Of a DNA stretch of 14,329 nt, positions 1-6,251 are shown in pieces; position 1 is the first letter of the stretch, and every line of letters starts with the position of its first letter. Where the stretch lies: the NCBI GenBank assembly GCA_964575675.1, contig CAZNRY010000104.1:1-14329 (forward strand), written 5' to 3'. The translations under genes were made by a program, and so were the position numbers. Source of the DNA: CAZNRY01 sp964575675. Its GTDB lineage: Bacteria > Eisenbacteria > RBG-16-71-46 > CAIMUX01 > VGJL01. The notes under the pieces are model-generated. The model had not been told where the DNA came from, made no database searches, and saw nothing but the letters and a program-made list of their open reading frames with translations.

Positions 1-125
1 CCCGACACATACGGGGTGATCTGAGCGCGAGCCCCCGTTGGCGGCAAGAGCAGAGCGCCGAGAACCATGCAGACAAGGCCGGCGCGGCGGCATCGCTCCG
101 GTCGACGACCTTCATTCGCATCCAT
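1..125 (-). CDS. Exported protein, 5' fragment (runs off left edge)
   Basis: Only the first 41 codons are in the window. Reading the minus strand from an ATG at 125 gives a basic n-region (MDANEGRRPERCRRAG), a hydrophobic core (LVCMVLGALLLPP) and an ARA-Q type signal peptidase I site near residue 34, followed by QITPYVS. The ATG lies 5 bases after the stop of the upstream gene and has a GAGGT ribosome binding site about 8 bases before it, inside the end of that gene. Both points support translational coupling with the Ig-like protein. The short mature start is compatible with an outer membrane or periplasmic protein, but no family can be assigned from so little sequence. The signal peptide and Shine-Dalgarno site make a real gene likely; its function is unknown. 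Confidence 0.6.
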   Translation of the reverse strand, partial: MDANEGRRPERCRRAGLVCMVLGALLLPPTGARAQITPYVS

Positions 126-130
126 CGGAT

Positions 131-1789
131 CTACCTCACCACCACTCTCTGGTATCGTGTCGTGGGAGCGACATCCGGGGCATAGGTTACGGAAGCGATG
201 ACGCGATATGTTCCACTCTCCAGGCCCGGCAGGTTCAGATGAAATGTCCTCCTTCCGCCGGGCAGGAGGAACATGCTCGCGTCGCCGAACGATGGAGACT
301 GCTCCACCGACTTGTACACTTCCGGGGACACTTCTCGTTCGAGCCCCAGGTTGCCCATGACATAGCAATGCGTGTTCCCGGTATTCACAACCGTGATTGT
401 GAAGCTCGTGAGTGAAACGGCTTCAATGAGTTGCCGTCGCACGGAAACCGAATCGATCCGGGCCGCCTGTCTTTGCCCCCTTGCGGTGCGCAACGCGACA
501 AGCTGGGCACGGTTGACCATGAACTCCGCCGGACTTTCCGGATGCAACTGATCCGGATCGAACACAACGGCCGCATAGTACTCCCCGGCCGCGTCCGCGG
601 GAGGAAGTGCCTTGATCCTCAGTGTCGCACCTCTTCCGGGAGGCACGCGGAGCGTGTCGTCCAGTGTCTCGATCCAAGGCCGGCAGGAACGATCATCCAA
701 CGTCGGCTTCGACAGATCGAGCTGCCCGTCCGGATCGATCGACCAGTCGACCACACGAGGCAGGAGGGTAATCGTGTCACGGCTGGTGCTCGTGAGAGTG
801 ACGGTGAGGAACGAGGCCCCGCCGGGCGTGACCGGCCTCTGGAGCATAGGATCACGCAGCACGAATCCGGGAGATGCGAGCTTCAGGATCTCGTCAAGAC
901 GATCAGTGCGCGCGCCCGCGTAGACCTTACCATCCAGCACGGCGAACGGAAACGCCTTCGCGAGGCGGGATCGCTCCCCCGTCTGCAGGGCGATGCGGAT
1001 GATGTAGTATCCATCACCAAGCCCGTGGTCACCATCGGCGGTCAAATCCCTTGCATAGGTCGGGAGCACATACCCGCGGCCGGCGCGAAGCTCCCCGCTT
1101 CCAAGGGAGGCACCGCTCTCGCTCCAGAGGCTGGCCCTACCCCCCACAGTGGTGTGCACGTTCCCCATGTTTCTGACTCGCAGAACCGCTTTCCAACCTC
1201 TCTTGCTTTCGAAGCCCACGCCTGCGTGAGTCGCCGTCGTGTCTCCCCGCGGGTAGACCATGAGGGTCTCCGGCAGAATCTCGGCGTGGACACGACTGGA
1301 AGGGACGGTCAGGAGCAGGGCAACGACCGCTTGGTTCTCGATGTTGATTGCCGACCCCCGAAGCTGCCCGTTCTCCCCTCCCAGGGGGAGTGTGCTTCCA
1401 ACAAACTGGCCCCGCACAAGGGCGTAGTACCCACCCTCGGCGGTTCGCGGCACGGTGATTGTCCCTTTGAGGGCGAACGACTCGTGCGCCCGGATGTTCT
1501 GCTCCGTCTGCGCAAGAGTGATCCAGCCCCCACATCCTCGGGTCGACCCGCTGTCCGCGACGAAGGGGTATCCATCCAAGGTCACCTCCATGTCGTGGAC
1601 GCTGAACCGGCTGGGAACGTCATCGTCCCCGTTGTTGATAATCGTCACCTGGAAGTGAGCTTTCTGACCTCGTTGGCAGGCGATTTCCTGAATCGGGGGG
1701 AGTAGCTGCATCACCGCATCGGTCTGGATCGGCAACGCGGCGATCGACATTATCGCCAGAATCGGGGGGCCCACGAGTCGCAGGGTCAT
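131..1789 (-). CDS. Secreted protein with duplicated PapD-like/Ig-like two-domain unit
   Basis: A 552-residue protein with an N-terminal signal peptide (hydrophobic residues 8-20, likely cleavage near TDA at 23-25). The mature part is beta-rich and reads as two copies of one two-domain unit. The first domain of each copy has a C-x-x-W-I motif (C86/W89 and C369/W372), then a yY-A strand (GGYYALV near 119, GEYYAAV near 402). The second domain of each copy carries N-x-G-N-x-H (residues 207-212 and 469-474). This layout resembles pilus-chaperone-like or DUF916-like beta-sandwich proteins of the envelope, but I see no diagnostic catalytic or usher-binding motif. The start is supported by GGAG 5 bases before the ATG. 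It follows the small secreted protein with a GC-rich hairpin between them, and its stop nearly abuts the next gene. A role in binding or presenting surface proteins is only a guess. Confidence 0.8.
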   Translation of the reverse strand: MTLRLVGPPILAIMSIAALPIQTDAVMQLLPPIQEIACQRGQKAHFQVTIINNGDDDVPSRFSVHDMEVTLDGYPFVADSGSTRGCGGWITLAQTEQNIRAHESFALKGTITVPRTAEGGYYALVRGQFVGSTLPLGGENGQLRGSAINIENQAVVALLLTVPSSRVHAEILPETLMVYPRGDTTATHAGVGFESKRGWKAVLRVRNMGNVHTTVGGRASLWSESGASLGSGELRAGRGYVLPTYARDLTADGDHGLGDGYYIIRIALQTGERSRLAKAFPFAVLDGKVYAGARTDRLDEILKLASPGFVLRDPMLQRPVTPGGASFLTVTLTSTSRDTITLLPRVVDWSIDPDGQLDLSKPTLDDRSCRPWIETLDDTLRVPPGRGATLRIKALPPADAAGEYYAAVVFDPDQLHPESPAEFMVNRAQLVALRTARGQRQAARIDSVSVRRQLIEAVSLTSFTITVVNTGNTHCYVMGNLGLEREVSPEVYKSVEQSPSFGDASMFLLPGGRRTFHLNLPGLESGTYRVIASVTYAPDVAPTTRYQRVVVR

Positions 1790-1811
1790 GTGACTCCGTA
1801 TGTATCCTCGG

Positions 1812-1838
1812 CCCCGGCCGGCCGGGTTCCGGCCGGGG
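1812..1838 (-). terminator. GC-rich perfect hairpin between two secreted-protein genes
   Basis: CCCCGGCCGG and CCGGCCGGGG form a perfect 10-bp stem around a 7-base loop. It sits just past the stop of the small secreted protein and 23 bases before the start of the Ig-like gene on the minus strand. No U-tract follows on the minus strand, so it may be a transcript-stabilising or attenuating element rather than a true intrinsic terminator. The tight spacing suggests it separates mRNA levels within an operon. Confidence 0.45.
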
Positions 1839-1849
1839 TTCGGGGTTGG

Positions 1850-2557
1850 CTAAAGCACCGGGGCCGGACAGCCCGCCATGGTCAGCGAATAGTACCCGTC
1901 CGGCTGGTGGTAAGGAATGCTCATGCAACCATCGAACTGGAACCAGTGGTCGCTAGCATCCGGGATCAGGATGGTCACGTCAGGATTGGGTGTGAGAGGA
2001 AACGGACCCGTCACCACGCCTTGTCCATACACGAGTCCCGTTCCCCACTCTCCCGTCCAGGAGATGGGAATATCAATGGCGGGCGGTGTCGGCGAGGAGC
2101 CGCCGAAGATATTCTCCTTGAACCAGAGGTGCGTAAGTGCCTCGGTCCCCTTCGTGAGGGATATGTATTGTCCGTTGTTACTCTGGACTGTACCCTCGAT
2201 CGTGAAGCAGAGATTCTCGGCATGGTTGCCCAACCTGTGCCACTTGTAGGACGTGTAATGGTAGGTCTGGACGCAGTACATTTCGATCCACATCTCGAGG
2301 GTGATGGGAGCGTACGTGATGTATTGCGTTGGGACCCAGCCAACCACCCAGGCGGCTCCGGCGCCCCCATAGAGTGGGTCATAGATCCCGAAGGAATAGA
2401 AGCTGCCGCTGTAGTCGTTCCAGTCGGTGGGGTTCATTCCCCAACCGGCGGCGTAGCCTCCATACGCGGGCGGAGGGTTGGGGGATACGGCAGATGCAAT
2501 GACAGGCAACCCTAGGCAAGCCAGCAGCGCTAGGGAGAGTACGAACAGTCGGTACAT
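1850..2557 (-). CDS. Small aromatic-rich secreted protein, unknown family
   Basis: A 235-residue protein if started at the ATG at 2557, where a GAGGAG ribosome binding site lies 7 bases upstream. A longer reading from a TTG at 2572 would overlap that site and is less likely. Residues 1-23 are a clear signal peptide (MYRLFVLSLALLACLGLPV, then ASA). The mature protein is rich in Tyr, Trp, Gly and Pro, especially over residues 31-110. It has four cysteines (95, 117, 211, 230) that could form two disulfides. There are no transmembrane segments and no catalytic motif I recognise. It follows the secretin gene by 144 bases and precedes the duplicated Ig-like protein, so export to the surface or periplasm as part of the same envelope cluster is plausible. 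The family is unrecognised. Confidence 0.75.
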   Translation of the reverse strand: MYRLFVLSLALLACLGLPVIASAVSPNPPPAYGGYAAGWGMNPTDWNDYSGSFYSFGIYDPLYGGAGAAWVVGWVPTQYITYAPITLEMWIEMYCVQTYHYTSYKWHRLGNHAENLCFTIEGTVQSNNGQYISLTKGTEALTHLWFKENIFGGSSPTPPAIDIPISWTGEWGTGLVYGQGVVTGPFPLTPNPDVTILIPDASDHWFQFDGCMSIPYHQPDGYYSLTMAGCPAPVL

Positions 2558-2701
2558 GGCCTTACTCCTCAAGTTGAATGTCTTGAAGCGGAGAGTTGCG
2601 TCTCTACCTCGTGGGCGTTCCTCTCGGACACGCCCCCTAAAAGCCGCGCAACCGGTCTATCCTCACCGCCCCGGCACCCGGCCTCCGAAGGCCTGCGGCC
2701 C

Positions 2702-4375
2702 TCATCGGACGCGGGGCGTAATGAAGATCACAATTTCGGATTCACTCTCTTCCGTCGATGTTGAGCCGAAGAGAAGTCCGAGGAGAGGAATCCTCCCCAG
2801 GATTGGAACGCGCGTCCTCGTCTCCTTCGTTTCCTGGACCCGGAGGCCACCGATGGCGATCGTCTCACCGTCAAGGACCCGAACTGTCGTATTCGCCGTA
2901 CGGCGGCTGATCTCAGGAAGGCCGTTGGCCCCACGACCAACGACGTCATCGACTTGAGGCTTCACGTTCACCGTCACGTATCCAGAGGTGTCCACATAGG
3001 GCGTCATCTCGAGCGAGATCCCGGATCGAATCGTCTCGAGTCTGTTGTAGAGGAAAGATTGGGTCGGTTGCTCCGTCGTGATGAAAAAATACTGATCCTT
3101 CAGCGTGCTGAGCGACGCCGTGTGCCCGCTCAATGTCCTCAGGCGTGGGGTGGCGCGGATCCGTGCGATCCCCGCCTGCTCCAGGGCTTTCAGTGATGCC
3201 GTGATGTCCGTCTTCTCGCCGCCGATCCGAAGGGCGTTCCGGATGTAGTCGACGGCTAGAACCGCGTCCCCGAACGCAGGGCTGCTGATGAGTCCCCCAA
3301 CGCTTGCGTTCCCCGCATCGGCGCTCTTCGCTGTGATATCGATACCGAGCGCCCGTATGTCTTTCGTCGCGAAGACGACGACGATGACCTCAAGCTCGAC
3401 TTCCGGAAGCGGCGCGTCGATCGCCCGCAAATGCGAGGCAATCTGGTCGGCGAGAGACCTCGGAGCCGTCACAAAGACGATGTTCGCACTTGAGGCCGCG
3501 CTGACATATGGCCTCATCGTCTCAGGGAGGAGCATGATGGCCTCCTCCGCCTTTAGGTTCGTCAACAGGATCCGGATCGCGTGGCTCATGCTCATGAAGA
3601 AGGGTTTGTCGATGCCGGCGGAACCAATGTAGTACTTTCCGTCGCGGCACTCGTATACATATCCGGCCGGATAGAGGATGTCCCGAATGACAGCGCTCAG
3701 CGGGACGTCCTTCGCCTCATAGGTCACGATCCCCTCGACGGAGTTGTCCCAGATGATCGGGACTCCTGATGCGATCCCGAGATCCTGCAAAGCCTGTCGG
3801 ATATCCGTCTCGAAGAAGGAGTTTGTGATCAGGGGGTCCGGAACGGTGCTGGTCGAGTCAGGAGCAGCGACGGAAGGTGGTGAAGCCGCCGTGGCGCGGA
3901 CCCCGGCTGGGGATGTCGAACTGAGCCGGCGGAGGAGGTCGTCCAGATTATCTCGAAGCTCATCTGCGCGCTCCGGGGTATCATTCCAGGATTTCGCCAG
4001 ACGCGCGGCCACCTTGGCATCCTCGAGCCTCCCAAGACCGCGGAGGCAGCGCTCTGCGCGGCGAAGGAGGCCCTCCCAGCTTCCGCTCGGCACCGGTTCG
4101 GCAAGAAGTCCGCGGATCTGCGCCAGGGCGGGGGCGTACAGCCCGCTCGCCAGCAGCCGATCGATGGTGGCAAGGTCCGCACGATAGTCGTCGGACGATA
4201 GGCCGACCGGTAAGGGAGGGGGCGCCATCGATTGACAGCCGCCCAGCACCAATGCGGTCATCAGGAGAGCGGCCAAAAGCGATAGGGCGGCCATCCGGTG
4301 CAACACGCACGTACCGGGCCTTTGGCGGCCTGGGCCAGCGCAACGGCCCGGAGAGCGGTTCCCAATCATCGGCAC
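2702..4375 (-). CDS. Secretin-family outer membrane lipoprotein (GspD/PilQ-like)
   Basis: Secretins form ring channels in the outer membrane for type II/III secretion or type IV pili. This 557-residue protein has a hydrophobic signal with a lipobox (LGGC, Cys47), a helical TPR-like stretch (about 60-150), a Ser/Pro linker (about 152-182), an STN/N0-like domain (about 187-250, starting SFFETDIRQALQDLG), an N1-like domain (about 262-320) and the secretin core (about 322-557). The core ends with the family signature VPILGRIPLLGLLFG at 523-537 and the terminal strand IVIFITPR. It stops at once after this strand, so there is no S-domain tail. The GTG at 4375 has AGGGAG 5 bases upstream. An ATG at 4369, or one at 4294 just before the hydrophobic signal, are alternatives, the latter without a good ribosome binding site. 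No ATPase, pseudopilin or inner-membrane partner is in the window. A weak hairpin (2680-2693) follows its stop. Confidence 0.9.
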   Translation of the reverse strand: MPMIGNRSPGRCAGPGRQRPGTCVLHRMAALSLLAALLMTALVLGGCQSMAPPPLPVGLSSDDYRADLATIDRLLASGLYAPALAQIRGLLAEPVPSGSWEGLLRRAERCLRGLGRLEDAKVAARLAKSWNDTPERADELRDNLDDLLRRLSSTSPAGVRATAASPPSVAAPDSTSTVPDPLITNSFFETDIRQALQDLGIASGVPIIWDNSVEGIVTYEAKDVPLSAVIRDILYPAGYVYECRDGKYYIGSAGIDKPFFMSMSHAIRILLTNLKAEEAIMLLPETMRPYVSAASSANIVFVTAPRSLADQIASHLRAIDAPLPEVELEVIVVVFATKDIRALGIDITAKSADAGNASVGGLISSPAFGDAVLAVDYIRNALRIGGEKTDITASLKALEQAGIARIRATPRLRTLSGHTASLSTLKDQYFFITTEQPTQSFLYNRLETIRSGISLEMTPYVDTSGYVTVNVKPQVDDVVGRGANGLPEISRRTANTTVRVLDGETIAIGGLRVQETKETRTRVPILGRIPLLGLLFGSTSTEESESEIVIFITPRVR

Positions 4376-4539
4376 ACTCTCTCCCTAGAAGTGCAGATGT
4401 CGGCGGCGATTGTCGAGGAGACGAGTCCGCAATCAGACTATCCGTCTGGCAGTTCCGATACTGAACGGCAACATTCTTCGAGTGGCCAAGCCCATCGCAC
4501 CGCCACAATCAGCACCGTCGCATTGAGCACTCGGCTGCA

Positions 4540-4567
4540 ATGCTAGATCAAAATCCGCTGAAGTCAA
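4540..4567 (-). promoter_or_regulatory. Sigma-70-type promoter candidate for the secretin operon
   Basis: On the minus strand TTGACT (4567-4562), a 16-base spacer and TAGCAT (4545-4540) match a -35/-10 pair (5/6 and 4/6). A start near 4533 would leave a leader of about 160 bases before the secretin. The rest of the 379-base gap (4376-4754) holds the hairpin at 4710-4734 and no credible gene. Confidence 0.35.
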
Positions 4568-4709
4568 TCTCTTTCGGCAAGGATTTCGATCTGCGACGAG
4601 TGACGAAGTCGCAGGGGTCCCGGAAGGACGAAGCCAATAACTCAAAGAGTGCCGGCCTCGAACATGCCATGCTTGCGACCGCCGAAGGCCATGGATCTGC
4701 TGGAACCGC

Positions 4710-4734
4710 GGGGGCCGTCATGGCGACGGCCCCC
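4710..4734 (-). terminator. Perfect 10-bp GC-rich hairpin after the GACC-repeat gene
   Basis: GGGGGCCGTC and GACGGCCCCC form a perfect 10-bp stem with a 5-base loop, 20 bases past the stop of the gene at 4755-5555. There is no U-tract on the minus strand, so Rho-independent termination is only probable. Its position between that gene and the promoter candidate of the next one fits a transcription boundary. Confidence 0.5.
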
Positions 4735-4754
4735 AACTCTTGGCGAAGTGGCCT

Positions 4755-5555
4755 CTACCTGTACGTCGCCTTGATCTCGCCCCAGGTCGTGTTCCGCGCC
4801 GGCACCGGCGGCGGGCAGTAGTTCGGCACGCACGATGTCCACTCCGGATGCCAGATGTTCGGCGGCAGGCAGTTTGCCTGTGTCGTCACCGTGCAGTTCC
4901 CTGCCGGATCGCAGCAGGCTCCCGTCGGAACCGGCTGAGGGCACGGGTTGGGCACGCAGCTCGTCCACTCCGGGTGAAACATGCTGGGAACCGGACAGTC
5001 ATGCTCGCACGTAAGCGTGCAGGACCCGTCCACATCGCAGCAGGCTCCCCGCGGGGGGACCGGTGTCGGATAAAACAGCATGCCGGGGAAGGTGACCTGA
5101 TCGGGATTCACGAAGAAAACGGTGAATACCGCCGTCTCACCCGGCATCACAGGATCGGTGCAGAAGTAGAGATCGATGGTCGCCCCGACCACAACGTTGT
5201 TGATAACCCAGGTGAGGCCCGACTGGGAGCTGGTTGGATCCTCTCCACCCATGCTGGCGTCGAGGAAATCCACGTTCGCGATGTTCTGCCCACCCATGGG
5301 GTCAAAGATCCCGAAGTGGAAATCGCCCCACGGGGCCGTTCCGGTGTTCCTGACGGTTGCCGTGAAGATCTCTCTCGTTTCCGCTCCGGCGTGCAGAGTC
5401 ACCATCACTGCGGCGTCGGGACCGATCCCGCTGATGTCCCCGACCCAGGACCGCTCATCTGCACGCGCGGTGATCACGCCGAAAGTGACCGCCAAGGCCA
5501 TACAAAGGAAGAACCCTGCGAGAATGCGATCGAACGTTAGCAAGCGACGAGTCAT
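4755..5555 (-). CDS. Secreted protein with two GACC cysteine repeats and TWGxIKxxYR tail
   Basis: A 266-residue exported protein. Residues 10-32 form a signal peptide (hydrophobic core ILAGFFLCMALAVTFGV, cleavage near ARA-D). A beta-rich domain with CARDB/Ig-like wording (TATVRNTGTAPWGDF, then PGETAVFTVFFVNP) spans about 40-160. Two tandem cysteine repeats follow at about 170-205 and 212-247, each beginning GACCD and sharing HPEWTSCVPN and a final CP. The chain ends in TTWGEIKATYR. Similar GACC repeats followed by a short Trp-Gly-Lys-Arg tail are, to my recollection, frequent in secreted proteins of Eisenbacteria-like genomes; the role of the tail is unknown. AGGAAG 6 bases before the ATG supports the start. 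It seems to be its own transcription unit: a promoter candidate lies upstream and a hairpin downstream. It could be a surface or extracellular protein; no enzyme motif is visible. Confidence 0.85.
   Translation of the reverse strand: MTRRLLTFDRILAGFFLCMALAVTFGVITARADERSWVGDISGIGPDAAVMVTLHAGAETREIFTATVRNTGTAPWGDFHFGIFDPMGGQNIANVDFLDASMGGEDPTSSQSGLTWVINNVVVGATIDLYFCTDPVMPGETAVFTVFFVNPDQVTFPGMLFYPTPVPPRGACCDVDGSCTLTCEHDCPVPSMFHPEWTSCVPNPCPQPVPTGACCDPAGNCTVTTQANCLPPNIWHPEWTSCVPNYCPPPVPARNTTWGEIKATYR
4815..5048 (-). repeat. Two tandem coding repeats (GACC-type, about 36 residues each)
   Basis: Repeat one covers 4941-5048 and repeat two 4815-4922. At protein level both have C-C near the start, an x-C-T strand, HPEWTSC and a terminal CP. 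Repeat one has seven cysteines and repeat two has six, the extra one being in TLTCEHDC. At DNA level they have diverged, so the duplication is old or imported as a domain pair. Confidence 0.8.
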
Positions 5556-5673
5556 AACCGTCTTCCTTTCCCTGCGGAAGACACTTCCTCAGGCGGTAAG
5601 TCGCGCGCTCTAGGGGCTGGTCACGTCCCTCGATCGGTGCTGGTTGATTGCAGTACCAGCCATCACAGTCTCC

Positions 5674-5691
5674 GGAGTCCAATAGGACTCC
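5674..5691 (-). promoter_or_regulatory. Perfect 7-bp hairpin in the 5' leader
   Basis: GGAGTCC, a 4-base loop and GGACTCC form a perfect stem. It lies about 11-29 bases downstream of the transcription start predicted for the GACC-repeat gene. It may be an mRNA 5' stabiliser or an operator dyad; the sequence alone does not decide. Confidence 0.4.
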
Positions 5692-5708
5692 CCACATGAA
5701 CTGTCGAA

Positions 5709-5737
5709 ATACTAGCAGGTTTGGCGGCAGAGTTCAA
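5709..5737 (-). promoter_or_regulatory. Sigma-70-type promoter candidate for the GACC-repeat gene
   Basis: On the minus strand TTGAAC (5737-5732), a 17-base spacer and TAGTAT (5714-5709) form a -35/-10 pair (4/6 each). The predicted start near 5702 leaves a leader of about 147 bases containing the hairpin at 5674-5691. Confidence 0.4.
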
Positions 5738-5819
5738 CAATCCGATCGGGTTGGGTTCGTCGGTTCTTACCCCTTCGTGAGCAATCGATTACGAGGCTTG
5801 CGATACGATTTTTCGGGAT

Positions 5820-5854
5820 GGATAGAGCGACGGGCGACCCGTCGTCCCCTATCC
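5820..5854. repeat. Imperfect inverted repeat in the large intergenic region
   Basis: CGACGGG (5828-5834) and CCCGTCG (5838-5844) form a perfect 7-bp stem with a 3-base loop, extended outside by GGATAG and CTATCC. It lies in the roughly 700-base gap between divergent genes. No U-tract follows on either strand, so an operator or structural role is as likely as termination. Confidence 0.4.
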
Positions 5855-5887
5855 CGACGCGCAGAGACGCGAAGGTGCTGCGCGCGT

Positions 5888-5906
5888 GAATTTCCGACGG
5901 GAATTC
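5888..5906. promoter_or_regulatory. Near-perfect 19-bp palindrome, operator-like
   Basis: GAATTTCC, GAC, GGGAATTC is an interrupted palindrome with one mismatch, of a size typical for dimeric regulators. It lies about 345 bases upstream of cusB in the divergent intergenic region. The regulator is unknown. Confidence 0.35.
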
Positions 5907-6103
5907 TCTGTTCGTATCCCGTCCATTCTGGTGCGCGAAGAAGGCCGTCTCGAACCACCCGTGGGCGGGCCAAACTCTCCGACTCTCCGTTCTCCCAACC
6001 GATTTGGTTAGCAGGTCAGGGACGACCGGAGGACCAGGAAGGACCGTCTACGAACCGACATCCACCCGACTCGATGTAACTGCAGTCATGGCAGCCCGGA
6101 CGA

Positions 6104-6156
6104 GGTTCTCGCGGAGCACGGGCGCGGGGCTACGGGGTTTTCGCGGAGTACGCCCG
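6104..6156. repeat. Imperfect 21-bp direct repeat upstream of cusB
   Basis: Copies at 6104-6124 and 6136-6156 share 17 of 21 bases, with the common core TCGCGGAG preceded by GGTT. They start 32 bases apart, about three helical turns, and lie roughly 45-100 bases upstream of the predicted cusB start. This fits tandem activator sites, but no matching regulator gene is in the window. Confidence 0.4.
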
Positions 6157-6173
6157 CAGATCCCAAACCGTGT

Positions 6174-6190
6174 CTGGCACGGGTTATGCG
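6174..6190 (+). promoter_or_regulatory. Sigma-54-type promoter candidate for cusBA
   Basis: CTGGCACGGGTTATGCG matches the -24 box (YTGGCACG) fully and the -12 box (TTGCW) partly, with the required GG-N10-GC spacing (GG 6176-6177, GC 6188-6189). The start would be near 6201, leaving a leader of about 50 bases. It is embedded in a small dyad (CCGTG and CACGG at 6168-6182) and overlaps the sigma-70-type candidate beside it. Confidence 0.4.
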
Positions 6191-6219
6191 TTGACAGGAC
6201 TCCTGGCGGGTTCAATCAT
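6191..6219 (+). promoter_or_regulatory. Sigma-70-type promoter candidate for cusBA
   Basis: A perfect TTGACA (6191-6196), a 17-base spacer and AATCAT (6214-6219, 4/6) form a -35/-10 pair, giving a start near 6226, about 26 bases before the cusB ATG. It competes with the overlapping sigma-54-type site; one or both may be used. Confidence 0.4.
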
Positions 6220-6251
6220 GGCGGGGGGAATCCAATGCAAGGCAGGCTCGG

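Noticed and set aside
431..1705. Long plus-strand open frame (424 codons) across the Ig-like gene
   Set aside because: It lies fully antisense to a gene with a signal peptide, ribosome binding site and internal repeats; its product is Arg/Pro-rich, typical of an antisense frame in GC-rich DNA.
4540..4821. Plus-strand open frame of 93 codons between the secretin and the GACC-repeat gene
   Set aside because: It crosses the hairpin at 4710-4734 and the end of the GACC-repeat gene; no Shine-Dalgarno and no protein-like pattern.
4941..5048. Cysteine repeat considered as a zinc finger or metallothionein-like copper site
   Set aside because: The pattern with flanking Pro/Gly linkers in an exported protein fits a disulfide-bonded extracellular repeat better, and the gene is separated from the copper block by its own promoter and hairpin.
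5648..6079. 143-codon plus-strand open frame in the large intergenic region
   Set aside because: Arg/Ser/Pro-rich translation, no ribosome binding site, and it spans several dyads; it looks non-coding.
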